From: Aristolochia californica
Lineage: Eukaryota; Streptophyta; Magnoliopsida; Piperales; Aristolochiaceae
Direction: 5' to 3'
DNA length: 64,000 nt
Assembly: GCA_029961685.1 (NCBI GenBank)
Contig: JARWKL010000005.1
Span: forward strand, 11,932,164 to 11,996,163
Shown here piece by piece: positions 10,511 to 21,211 of the stretch (positions are counted from its first letter, which is position 1; every line of letters begins with the position of its first letter). A model generated the notes under the pieces. The model worked only from the letters and a program-made list of their open reading frames with translations, had not been told where the DNA came from and did no database searches. The position numbers and the translations under genes are program-made.

Positions 10511-12497
10511 CTACCGTTCACTTTCAAGTCGTAAAGTGTGCAGTTTTAGAGAGGCAGGGACCATACGGAGAAAGCGTCTATTCATTTGTTTCTTTTGGAC
10601 GGAGAACGAAGGCAGTTCTTGTATAGAAATGTCCTTATATGTACTCTATGAATATGAGTAACTTTTTTTAAGGTGAATGGCATAATTTATTTATTTAAAT
10701 TGGTCATTTTTTTCTCTTTAATCTTACTTCATGAATTCAAGTGAGGAAAGAAAGAGCTATCAAAATATTATACCTCACCTGGCGTCTGATCTTTCTTCAC
10801 ATTGCCTATCGGACAATTACCTCACATAATTGGCATAGCCCAGAAGACAACTACAAGTTGAAAAAAAAAAAATCATTTTCAAGAAAGAGAGAAAAGGGAG
10901 AAATCCTACTGCTAATTTTTTTATGCAATCAGAATATTTTTTTTGGCAAAGAAAAGATATTCCCATTACTTTAGAAAAACAAGAACAACAATTAAAAAAA
11001 ACTATTTTTCCAGGACATACCAGAATGCTTGTAGGAATTAGGGTTAGTGAGAGGGGAGACGAGGTTGAGATGATAGAATTTAGGGTTAGGTTTTGAGAGA
11101 GAGAGAGAGACGACAAGAGAAATCGAGAGGGACGATGGCCGGGGAAAACAGAGAAAAAAGAGACCACAAGAAGAGAATAGAGGTTGAAGAAAAGATGAAG
11201 AAAGTTGGTTGCAGAGAGAAAGAGAAGCTGAGGACATGAGGAGAACCGGGAGAGGATTAGTAGGAAGATGAGAAGCGAGCGACGGTAAGTAGATGGATGA
11301 CTAGCAGATTAATGGACGGTGAGTGCAAGTAGAGGAGAGTAGAGAGCAGAAAGCGAGCACAAGTAAGAGGAGAGCGGAGAGCGAGCACAAGTAAGAGGAG
11401 AGTGGAGAGCGGAGAGAGAGAGAGTGAGAAGAGAAATCATCGAACATCAAGTAAAACAATAAGTGAAAGTGAATTCACTAGTTTGTTCTCTCCCTTGAAC
11501 TTACTAATCTTATAGATGATATCCAATAGATTCATGCTCCACATATTTCTATTATTTGTCTCCCACAAATTCCAAGCCCATTAGGTTAGATTTGAATAGA
11601 CCATATCTCTCCTTGTTCATTCATTCTTCATACGACCAAGTTGGATTCCATGTTTTCAAATACGACCGACTAGACGCTGTAATTCCATATATGAATGAAT
11701 TATAAATGTGGTCAACAGATTCTGTCAAGTTGGCAGATAAATTGGTCAACATATTTTTCAGTTGAGAAGAGGAAAACACCTTCTTCCCTCCTCTCTCCTC
11801 CCGATACAACAGAGGCCATCCAACAAAAAAGGGAGGCGAAGGCGGGGCAGTCCTCTCCTGCAAGCACTTTATGCCTCCTGCTCTGGTCAATTAGAATTTT
11901 ATGTAGCATTTTCAAGAATTTCAAGTTCGATGTGTTGAATTCCACAACAGACAAATACAAATAGTTTACTTGGAGCTAAGAACATCATCATAAACTGAAA
12001 ACTATATTTATAACAATTCAATAATAAAATGAAACGGTGAAGATGAGAGCAAATTGCTCAAGGTCTCCTTCACTGTAGACATTATTATTATACGGGTAGC
12101 CAATGAATTGATCCGGTATAATATGTATACAAAATTTCGTTGGACATGACTTATTACATAAGAAGAAGATGAATTTCCACCTTGCAGGAAAAAAATTGAT
12201 GGATCCAAAACAGAATTTATAAATTTGACAACTCATATTACTACAGGTCTTCGATCTCCACCTCTTTCGTTTTCTTTAATCTGAATTTTCCCATCTTAAT
12301 CCACTACTGGCATCCCGCCAATTCACACCAGAAACCTCTTTCGGGCACCTGAAATACCTGACAAACTCTCTTCGTATCTCGTCAACGGTAATTCATGGAG
12401 CTAACGCAATTTCCTTATTTGCAGGACAGCGAGAGGAGTAACGCGGACGAAGCAGAGAGCCAGTTCAGTTATATACATGTATATACACGGACGAAGA
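10511..12497. other. No recognisable gene; purine-rich repeats
   Basis: Contains a (GA)n run at 11,095-11,110. A 28-bp direct duplication built on AGCGAGCACAAGTAAGAGGA lies near 11,355-11,410, inside a GA-rich stretch (11,040-11,430). Short frames exist on both strands, but none shows a domain. The 3' part (12,240-12,497) may be downstream flank of the B3 relic. Confidence 0.5.
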
Positions 12498-13101
12498 TCA
12501 TTCAGACTCGATGACCGCAAAGCAAAGGCAATCGTCCTGTTTGTGGCGGAAGAGCCAGACACCCATCATAAGTTCGAGGTGTTGCCACTGTTTCTCTTGT
12601 AGTTTCCGTTGCAAATCATTTGATTCCACAAATCTTCTGTAATTTTTACCCTTGAAAACCAGCCAGTCGTTGCTGGGCCACTTGGCGAGCTGAACTTCAT
12701 GCGCCCATTCTGTCCAACACCCGAACTGGGAGTCTGCCTTTCGTCCTTCCATTCTCCCACGCTCTCATCTCCCTTGAGAGCGCCTCCTGCACTGCTTTGG
12801 GTAAGAGGAACCGATTGCCTTGGGCCTTCACATCGGTGGCTGTCAGGTTTTTCTCGCCGAAGACCAACGGAAATGCCCCACAAATTCGCGTCACCGACTC
12901 CACCCATCCGTTATGTTTCTCGACCTCCTCCGCTGATCGAAGCTTCTTGTAAGGTCTAGAAGAGGGAAGCGAAGCGATACCCCTTTTCTTGGAAGTCCAT
13001 TGTCGTCTCCGCTCCTCTTCCTCTGCTATCTTACATGCCATGTCTTGCAGCTCAAACACTAGCCTGAAATCCGGGGGCATGCGCGCCTGTGGCTGCGACA
13101 A
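12498..13101 (-). pseudogene. B3-domain DNA-binding protein, frameshifted
   Basis: The minus-strand frame starting at 13,101 gives an N-terminal region with a charged segment (CKIAEEEERRRQWTSKKRG) and then the start of a plant B3 DNA-binding domain: TDVKAQGNRFLLPKAVQE and LPVRVLDRMG. That frame hits a stop at 12,697. A second frame (from about 12,745 to 12,498) carries the rest of the same domain: HEVQLAKWPSNDWLVFKGKN, YRRFVESNDL, then VWLFRHKQDDCLCFAVIE. Together they span a full B3 fold of the DUF313-like (REM-type) group, a nuclear sequence-specific DNA-binding class. The switch of frame near 12,700-12,745 implies a small indel in the middle of the domain. GC content is higher than in its surroundings, as expected of a former gene. 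A very short intron is the alternative to a frameshift, but I see no clear splice pair. Confidence 0.75.
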
Positions 13102-13512
13102 TGAGAGTGAGAGTTAGAGACTGAGAGAGGGGATTGACATTTAATATATAGTCAATGAGGTTACCTCTGGGATGGTTCATGATGTAAGGATTGTGCGACT
13201 GCGTTAGTTTCTTGTTTTGATGTTTCCAAATTAAAATTCTTGAATTCCTATTCTAATTAGAATTGATAGTCTATTTGAATTTGAATTCTATCTGCCTTGG
13301 TAAGTTCCAAAACTATCTGCAAGTTAAGTTTCCTACCTGAGTTAAGAACGAACGAATTTCGTGCCGTTTAATTTCCTATTTACCTTTTTGACATTATGAT
13401 GATAAAAGAGTTCATTCCTTTACTAAAATCATATCGCATCCCGGTAACAAAATGCAACGTCTTCTCTAGGTGTTCCCCGTCCTCCTCATCTCCCTTCTGT
13501 TCATAGCAGAAA
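13102..13512. other. Gap between the B3 relic and AXS copy B
   Basis: About 410 bp with no recognisable gene. The two relics are transcribed away from each other, so this could be an old shared promoter region, but no specific element stands out. Confidence 0.4.
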
Positions 13513-14107
13513 TTGGCGTCGTCCACGAAGGTAGATCTCGACGGAAACCTGATACACCCGATTTCCATAAGCATGATCGTTGCTGGAGGCTTCATTGGAT
13601 CCCACCTCTGTGAGAAGATCCTCTCCGAGACTCCTCACAAGATCATCCCTGTCGATGTCTATGTATCAACCTCAAGCATGAATCCCGCCTTGAAGGCCTC
13701 ATAAAAAATGGCAGATCTCGTATGTTTTTACTTTCTCTGTTGCTCCGACTCTGCAATATGAGAATCACGGTTTTGTTTTTTGTTAACTCTGTCTCAGTTG
13801 TTATTAATGAGGGGGGGGGGGGGGGGTGGGTTTCTCATTATTTTCGTAAACCATTAATTTGGCGACGACCTGTACTCCTGCGGATTAAGACACCCATCAT
13901 GGCGACGCCATTTACAGCTAATTTATCGATACGCTGCCTGTGGTGAGCTTCATGGATTTTTTTTTTTTTTTATTAATTTTTTTTTTTTTGTGGAGATTTT
14001 CTGTGCTTCTTGTATAGTTCTCTTACTTTCCTAAGAACACTCTACTTTGTGAAGTCTGTGGGACGAAAGTCTGGTATTTTATCCCAAGGACAATCCTCTG
14101 CGACAGA
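13513..14107 (+). pseudogene. AXS: AXS pseudogene copy B, 5' part (exons 1-3)
   Basis: The ATG at 13,513 opens a good match to the N-terminus of UDP-apiose/UDP-xylose synthase: VDLDGNLIHPISISM, then GGFIGSHLCEK (the Rossmann NAD-binding glycine loop, where one Gly of the usual GAGGFIG is Val), then SETPHKIIPVDVY. A deletion removes the next ~25 residues. The match resumes one frame over with KHESRLEGLIKN near 13,675-13,710. After an intron that resembles the one in copy A, exon 2 is recognisable (TINLA...CTPAD, stop, DTHHGDAIYS, 13,850-13,940). A fragment of exon 3 follows (CEVCG...KV, 14,045-14,107). Stops and frameshifts make it non-functional. With copy A it shows that at least two unprocessed AXS duplicates existed here. 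Confidence 0.9.
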
Positions 14108-16950
14108 TAACAATTGATTCTTCCTTCTGTTTAAACTTGCCTCCAGTTCGTTTCCATTATTTTCTATCCACTTGACCTGCTATTGTTGGCTGTTATATGT
14201 TTGCTTTATCATGCCACCTTATCTTGCTGACACTACACCTGTGGTTCATCATGTGCCCAATTAATGATTGTATTTTAGTGGATTCTTTACTTATTTTTAA
14301 AGCTTGAGCATATTTTGCTAACACATTTAACAAAGTTTGCTGGTCTTCCAATTTACACTGATATCTTCTTGGTATGATTTGAGGGCCTGATCTTTTTGAA
14401 TTGGAGAAATCGTAAGTTGGTTTTGGGAGTCTTCCTCATTGATGAAAAATGAAATTAAATAAATAAACATAGTCTTTCAAGGATTCTGCATTTACAATTC
14501 CGATCATTCTGCACTTGGTCAGAATTGTGTGTGAAATTTGATAAACCTTCAATATATGATACTCCTTTTTTGTTGCCACAAAACTGAGGACAACTATCTA
14601 ATAATCTTTTTTTAAGCCCATTAAGTTTTACATTTATGAGTTTTTTCTTATGGCATGTTTAACTGTCTGTGTAATTTATTCAGGACCGTTATTTTCTTTT
14701 CTCAGATATGGCAGGAACTTATCTCAACAATTCTTTGTGAATCTGTTATTGAGATATGATTGTGGTTGTCAAAGGTAATTCTTCTGAAATACTTAGGTTG
14801 TAGTTGCCATTGTTAAAACTTCTAGAGTAATTCGGTAGACACTTTGCTTGAAGAGTACATCTGTTTTAGGATTAAAAGGAATGGATAGACATTAGTGACG
14901 TTAAATCATCTGTTATGTATTGACATATTCATGTTTAATACTAAAAACAAATCAAAATTTTGAATTACCAATAGAATGTCAACTCTATTGGCCAATGCAA
15001 GATTTGCTAGATATTAGGTTCTATAAATACTTAAGTCAGAGTTCATTGTCTTAATGGGACTCCATCACTGTAGCTTGTAGTTTTTTGAAGAACAGGTAAA
15101 TTGGGCAAATGTTTCCACTTGTAGCTTGGGGGTTGAGGTCTCTATCGTCTATATTTGAGATTAATGATGTTGGACAGATTCGGTATCATTTAGCTAGCTT
15201 CTTGTACAGACCCCTCACATATGATCTCGTATGTGTAAATGAAAATCTGTTCTTAAGATTTCAAGTTTATGCTCTGGATTTTCAGGCTTTGTTCTCTTTT
15301 CTTTTCGGTTATTAGTAGCTTTGCTTGAAGATCAAAAATAAAATAAAAAGTAACTACATTTGATCTGAAGTAGAGGTCTCTCTTATGATTTTTGTATCAC
15401 AGTGTGTTATATACTTCTTTCTATTGCTATTTTTTTAAAATAATCCAGGAAAAGACACATTGGTTCCACCATTGTCCTAAGATTGATTTGAAGATCTATT
15501 CTTCTAACAAGATTGATCTTTTTATGTTCTCCAAAGTAGATGCTTCCTCCTGCAATTTATCCTATTTAGAAGCAAAGGTGATCATATGCATGTGCTAAAC
15601 AGTTCATGGGAACGTTAATTTATGGTAGGTAGGTGTTAGAAAATACATCCTGGGGTATTCTGGTCATTTTACTGTCCACAACTATCATCATAGGCCACAA
15701 CTAATGTTTGTTATAAAAAAATTACACCAATTAAATATAGACATTGAGTGAGCTAGTAAGCTAAGTTTCTGACATCCCAGCTCCCAGCATGAACATGCAC
15801 ATATTTTGCCTGAATATGGGTAAACTAGAAGAGCACCTAGATTTGAAGGCTGGAGTCATGACGAACCCTTCTGTGATTGAGTATGGCTGAAACACATTGC
15901 AACACGCCACCACAAGAAAAATAAGGGCGAGATCGGGGAATAACTTGACCTATCCTATGCGTCAGCTGCAAAAATCGAAACACTAGATGAACAAGAGCAT
16001 GGCTTCACAATTCTAACTTTCATGCAATGTGCCAATTTTTTTTCTACAACCTTGTCTTGAACATGAATTGGGGTGCTAACTTCTGATCTTAGCACACACG
16101 AAAAGAGGACTGCCAGATAGTTGCAGCCTCAAGTAGACCAAATCCCTAACCATGAATATTTTCTACTATGGTTCCTATCTTATTGGTCCATCTGATTTCT
16201 GTCAGCAATTAGATGTCCCCTAAGGTCACACTTCACATTCCTACCCTTCAACTACTGTTTCATTTCTCAGCTATATGGTTCCATGGTGTAGGTGAACATA
16301 ACCGATGGTGGCCTACATTTTAGTGACTCAAATCAAATTGTGCAGATGGCTGAAGGAAGAACAGTGTTGTGGGATCATTCAGCCCGAGGCCAAAATTTCA
16401 TCAACTGATTTAGCTGATTCCCAAGCAAATTAGATCGATGCACCAATTCAACACTTGTGTCTAACCATTTCTTTGGGGATGATAACCTGTGCTTCTTTAT
16501 GAATTGGTGCCCTATAGAGTGAAAAATTCCTTCTATTAAGTATTCCAAAAGATTGAGTCCACCAGAAAAATCAACTTCAACATGTCAATTAACTTCTCAA
16601 ATTTCTTTCCAAAACCCTCTGAAATGTGTGAGTAGTATATTGGCATGAAGTCAACATTATACCATTCAACCATGGATTTGCAATGAAACTGGGGGTTAAA
16701 TTGGCCGAACAAAGATCATTTTAACTAGTTCCACAAGAGCTCCTGAATGATTTTCAAGACTCTTATTAAGAAAGGTTGAAAGAATCACACGAGTTGAAAA
16801 CACTCTAGAGTAGTGAGTTGCATATTGAAGGCAATTGCCATACCTGCTTTATCTTTGAGAGACAGAATGAAGGAGTCACTGTCTCTTTCTCTATCTTGTA
16901 GTGCTCGGATAATCGCTTAGACTGGTAGTGGCTTTTAGAAAATATAGTAG
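14108..16950. other. No recognisable gene
   Basis: About 2.8 kb of AT-rich sequence with short frames only (for example near 15,109 and 15,392 on the plus strand). I found no further AXS exons and no LTR that could be the 5' LTR of the gypsy element to the right. The first part may be former AXS intron. Confidence 0.45.
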
Positions 16951-16968
16951 AAGTCAACATCAAATCTT

Positions 16969-17489
16969 ATGCACTGTCTCATCTCTCCTTACACATTTCC
17001 CTCTGGGAGTAGTCAAACCAAGTTCCCTACCACCAAACATGAGCTCAACAACACAACAAGTCCTTCCATTGAGGTTCACTCAACTGTGCCCAGGTACACT
17101 AAGCTGGACTTTCCTCCTTGTGATGGGTCTATTGACCCTCTGATTTGGTTACAACGGTGTGACCAATTTTTGGGGAACCAACGAACCTAGCCAGAGGACC
17201 GGGTTCCATTAGCCACATTTCACATGCTCAGCAAAGCCAACCTATGGTATCACCAATTTAAATCTGAGCATCCGGCGCATGATTGGGACCTTTTTCGTGA
17301 TTTTTGTCTATTGAGGTTTGGACCCCCCGCCCCCAGAAATCCTCTAGGGGATTTGGTCAATTTGAAACAGACGGGTTCCATCGAGGCCTACCAAAAATAA
17401 CTTTAGGAACGATTGGCCCGAGCTAGTCCATATGTAAGTCCTAAAAAATATGTTAATCTGTTTACTACTGGCTTAGTGGAGGCACTTCG

Positions 17490-17553
<64 letters not shown>

Positions 17554-17949
17554 CCCCTCTCTCTAGACCATGCTATGAATTTGGCACGAACGTTGGATGC
17601 CCAACAATGTCTGATGAAGGACTCTCTGGGGCGTCGCCCACCATGGCTTGGCCGAGCAGCTACTGGAACCTCCTACGGCCATCCGTCCCCTCTGTGCCTA
17701 GGGCCAGCTCCTACTCAGACCTCAAAACTTCCCCGGTCTACTGTACAATACATCAAGCGCCTTTCCAAATCAGACATGGAACAGTGCAAGGCACAAGGGC
17801 TTTTTTTTAATTGTGATGAAAAATATTTTCCGGGTCATTTATGCAAGCTGCTCTTTTGGTTGGAAGTGGATGATCCAGAGGAGAACCCCCCACCAAAAGA
17901 TGAAGAGCCCCTAAGGAGGAAGAACCGGCCATTTCCATCCATGCTATGA
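16969..17949 (+). pseudogene. Gypsy-1 gag (capsid/nucleocapsid)
   Basis: One reading frame runs through the region with stops at about 17,188, 17,398 and 17,404. It contains the retrotransposon-gag block (LDFPPCDGSIDPLIWLQRC, then ATFHMLSKANLWYHQF, then a GDLVNLKQTGSIEAYQK segment). It ends with a single zinc-knuckle-like motif FNCDEKYFPGHLCK near 17,805-17,850. Gag packages element RNA into particles. A stretch of 27 C, T, 32 C, T, 6 C at about 17,490-17,557 encodes a run of prolines where Gypsy-2 has ordinary gag sequence. That is an expansion unique to this copy, or an assembly problem. Confidence 0.82.
17490..17557 (+). repeat. Long poly-C tract in Gypsy-1 gag
   Basis: (C)27 T (C)32 T (C)6, interrupted twice only. 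Such a tract is prone to slippage and could form i-motif or G-quadruplex structures; its exact length should not be trusted. Confidence 0.9.
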
Positions 17950-17972
17950 CTGGGTTACACAACACCAACACT

Positions 17973-19508
17973 ATGCAAGTTCACGCGGGTATTCAAAATT
18001 TCCGCTTACTTGCCTTGGTTGATTCGGGAAGCACACACAATTTTCTAAGCCAAATAGCTGCCACTCAATTGGGCTTAGCAATTCAGCAGAATTCTTGACT
18101 CTCCATCTCCGTAGCTAACGGGGAAAAGATCACCAGCATTGGCCTATGTTCAGCAGTGCAGTTTATTATTGAGGGCCACCACTTTGCTGAGGATTTCTTG
18201 GTTATTCCATTGGCTGGGTTTGATCTAGTATTGTGCATTAAGTGGCTCCAACAGTTGGGACCAATCTTGTGGGATTTCACTTCATTGAATATGAGTTTCA
18301 CTTCGGGCCAGCACCACATCACCCTTCATGGGACTCATGCCCCTTCGTTGTGCGCACTCCAGCAACTTTCTGTGGTAGACACCGACTGCAGTGAACTACA
18401 CTCTCTCATTGCAGAATTTGGGGATTTATTTATGAAGCCACAATCCGTCCCTCCTATCCGTAACTGTGACCATAGGATTCGTCTGAAAACGGGCACGAAG
18501 CCGGTAGTGGTGAGACCTTATCGCTACCCACATTTGAAAAAAGATGAAATTGAATGCCAATGTCAACAAATGCTCGAGCACGACCTCATCCAAGCCATTA
18601 GATCTCCCTTTATGTCTCCAGTGCTCTTAGTGAAGAAAAAATATCATACTTGGCGTTTTCGTGTTGATTACAGAGAATTAAACGCACACACGGTCAAGGA
18701 TTAATTCCCCATTCCAGTGGTTGATGAGCTTTTGGATGAACTACATGGCGCCAAATTCTTTAGCATGCTGGATTTGCGCTCTGGGTACCATCAGATTCGT
18801 GTCCACCCTGCAGATGTGGAAAAGACCGCCTTCCATACCCATCATGGCCATTTCGAGTTTTTGGTCATGCCATTTGGGCTTTCCAATGCCCCCTCCACTT
18901 TCTAGGCGCTCATGAGCAAGGTATTTTGACCCCTTTTATGAAAATTTGTACTTTTTTTTATGATATTTTGATCTACAGCTGCCTGGGAAGGCCACCTACA
19001 ACACTTGCATTCAGTATTCCACATACTGTGAGCTCATCACTTATTTCTCAAGCATTCGAAATGCTCCTTCGGCGACCCGGAGGTCGCTTATTTGGGACAT
19101 GTTATTTCAGCCTCTGGCGTCAAGGTTGACAGTACTAAAATTCAGGCCATTATTGATTGGTTCCCTCCTCAATCAGCAACTGTGTTAAAGGGCTTATTGG
19201 GCTTATCTAGCTACTATCGCAAATTTATACAAGATTATGGCCAAATCGCAGCTCCACTGACAAGTTTTCTCAAAAAGAATGCTTTCATTTGGTCTGAGGC
19301 CGCATCTTCCTCCTTTGAACAATTCAAGCATGCCTTAGCGTCCGCACCAGTGCTCCATCTTCCTAATTTTGAGGATCTCTTTATAATTGAATGTGATGCG
19401 TCCGGGGGGCAGTACTACAACAACAAGGCCACCCCATTGCTTTTTTCAGTGGACAACTGGCTACACATCACAAATTTGTGGCTTATGAGTGAGAACTTAC
19501 TGGCTTAG
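17973..19508 (+). pseudogene. Gypsy-1 protease, reverse transcriptase and start of RNase H
   Basis: Protease: the active-site motif ALVDSGSTHNF at about 18,015-18,045 is intact. Then VIPLAGFDLVL and the linker to [40 protein letters not shown] (18,764 on) and [12 protein letters not shown] are all in one frame, with stops at about 18,098, 18,702 and 18,903. The FFDDILIYS catalytic box (18,951-18,970) is broken by a missing base, so the two Asp codons are no longer in frame. After it the frame recovers at 19,092 with VDSTKIQAIIDWFPPQ, the GLSSYYRKFI linker and the start of RNase H (NFEDLFIIECDAS, 19,360-19,410). Reverse transcription by this copy is not possible. Confidence 0.87.
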
Positions 19509-19591
19509 CCAAAGCCACTCGGCATTGGAGACCATATCTGTGGGGCCGCCACTTCCTTATCCACACCGACCACTGCAACCTGAAGTACTTA

Positions 19592-21211
19592 TTGGAGCAA
19601 CGCCTTACTACTTCACCCCAGCAGCACTGGCTCAGTAAATTAATGGGGTTTGATTTTAGGGTGGAGTTCAAACCAGGCCACCTCAACCGAGGCGCAGATG
19701 CCTTGTCATGCAGAGATGTCCCCCACCGCAACTCAATGCCATCAGTCAACCTCGGTTCTTGTTGCTGGATTCCATTCGGAATGAAATTCAACAAACACCG
19801 GACCTCCTCGCGTTATTGCACAACATTGAACAACAGGCCATGGACAGCAACTGGACCATCCAGGATCGTCTCATCTTGTACAAGCAACAAATTTATCTTC
19901 CTGCCACCTCGGCCTTACTGCCAACCATCCTTTTCCACCTATCATGACAGTACCCATGAAGGCCAGCAGAAGACTTATTTCTTCCTTAGTTGCGACTTTT
20001 ATTGGAAGGGAGTGAAAAGAATGGTAGCTGACTATGTCTCCGCCTGTCAAGTCTGCCAATGCAACAAAACAAAAACTTTAAGCCCAGCAGGCTTACTCCA
20101 GCCACTTCAGCTCCCTACTCAGGTCTGGGACGATGTCTCCATGGACTTCATTGATGGTCTTCCAAAATCTTCGGGTAAATCTCTCATATTGGTGGTGGTG
20201 GATCATTTCTCCAAGTATGGGCATTTTATTCCCCTATCAACTCTATATACAACTTCTCACATAACTCAAATTTTCATGGATCACATTGTCCACCTCCACA
20301 GCCTTCCGGAATCCATCACCAGTGACCGAGATGCCATCTTTACGAGTAACTTTTGGAAAGAGTTTTTCAAGCTACAGGGCACCAAGTTGGCTTTCTCCTC
20401 AGGTTACCACCTCCAGTCAGATGGGCAAACTGAGGTAGTAAACCGTACTCTAGAAATGTATTGGCATTGCTTGGCAGGCGATCATCCAAAAACTTGGGTC
20501 CGTTGGCTTGCGTGGGCCAAAATTTGCTACAATACTTCCTACCACACCGTGCTCAAGACCACTTCCTTCCAGGTGGTTTATGGTCGGGAACCCCCTCGAC
20601 TTGTCTCTTATATTGCTGGTTCTGGTCGGGTTGCTGCTATTGATCAGGCACTAGAGAAGAGAGACCACATGCTAACCCAGGTTCGAGCCAACTTACAAAG
20701 GGCTCAAGCGCTCATGAAGAATAATTACAACAAGATCCATCGTGACCAATCTTATGCTCCCGTAGACTATGTATGGCTGCGTCTCCATAAGTATAGCCAG
20801 TTGTCCCTCACTGCGTCTCAACGCCACAAACTCTCACCTAAGTACTATGGCCCATTCCAGGTCTTGGAGCGAATCAACAGCATGGCTTACCGTCTCCAGC
20901 TTCCCCCCGACGCCCAAATTCATGATGTCTTCCATGTATCATTGCTCAAGCCTTTCAAGGGGGACTCGCCGATGTTGCACACTCCTTTGTCGGCCCTTCA
21001 TGATGGGCGTCTCTTGCCCACTCCAGCTCGCATCTTCCAGGCTCACCGGAACAATAATCGTTGGGAAATCCTAGTTCAGTGGGCAGAGACGGATTCAGAG
21101 GACAAGCTCTTTCTCCAGGAGGGGAGTGATGTTATGGACTCCATAGCATCTAGAGTCATTGCTAGACATGGGACCAAGGTGGGTCACTTTCAAGTAAGGA
21201 TAAGGGTTTGA
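19592..21211 (+). CDS. Gypsy-1 RNase H tail, integrase and remnant chromodomain (539-codon ORF)
   Basis: Longest open frame of the element. It starts inside RNase H (FRVEFKPGHLNRGADALS), so the ATG is not a true start. Integrase follows: the zinc-binding region (YHDSTHEG...CQVCQCNK), then the DDE catalytic residues in MDFIDGLP, TSDRDAIF and DGQTEVVNR, then YGREPP and the SPKYYGPFQVL and HDVFHVSLLKPF blocks. The C-terminal chromodomain-like segment is short: WEILVQWAETDSEDK lacks ~18 residues present in Gypsy-2. Residues ~42-118 are read in the wrong frame. The expected sequence (ISQPRFLLLDSIRNEIQQ) lies in another frame at 19,708-19,947, so two compensating frameshifts keep the ORF open. Catalytic residues look intact, but the protein is unlikely to work as a unit. 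Confidence 0.85.
   Translation: MEQRLTTSPQQHWLSKLMGFDFRVEFKPGHLNRGADALSCRDVPHRNSMPSVNLGSCCWIPFGMKFNKHRTSSRYCTTLNNRPWTATGPSRIVSSCTSNKFIFLPPRPYCQPSFSTYHDSTHEGQQKTYFFLSCDFYWKGVKRMVADYVSACQVCQCNKTKTLSPAGLLQPLQLPTQVWDDVSMDFIDGLPKSSGKSLILVVVDHFSKYGHFIPLSTLYTTSHITQIFMDHIVHLHSLPESITSDRDAIFTSNFWKEFFKLQGTKLAFSSGYHLQSDGQTEVVNRTLEMYWHCLAGDHPKTWVRWLAWAKICYNTSYHTVLKTTSFQVVYGREPPRLVSYIAGSGRVAAIDQALEKRDHMLTQVRANLQRAQALMKNNYNKIHRDQSYAPVDYVWLRLHKYSQLSLTASQRHKLSPKYYGPFQVLERINSMAYRLQLPPDAQIHDVFHVSLLKPFKGDSPMLHTPLSALHDGRLLPTPARIFQAHRNNNRWEILVQWAETDSEDKLFLQEGSDVMDSIASRVIARHGTKVGHFQVRIRV

Noticed and set aside
11695..11964. Overlapping 80-90 codon ORFs on both strands
   Set aside because: No domain, no codon bias difference, overlapping in several frames; probably chance.
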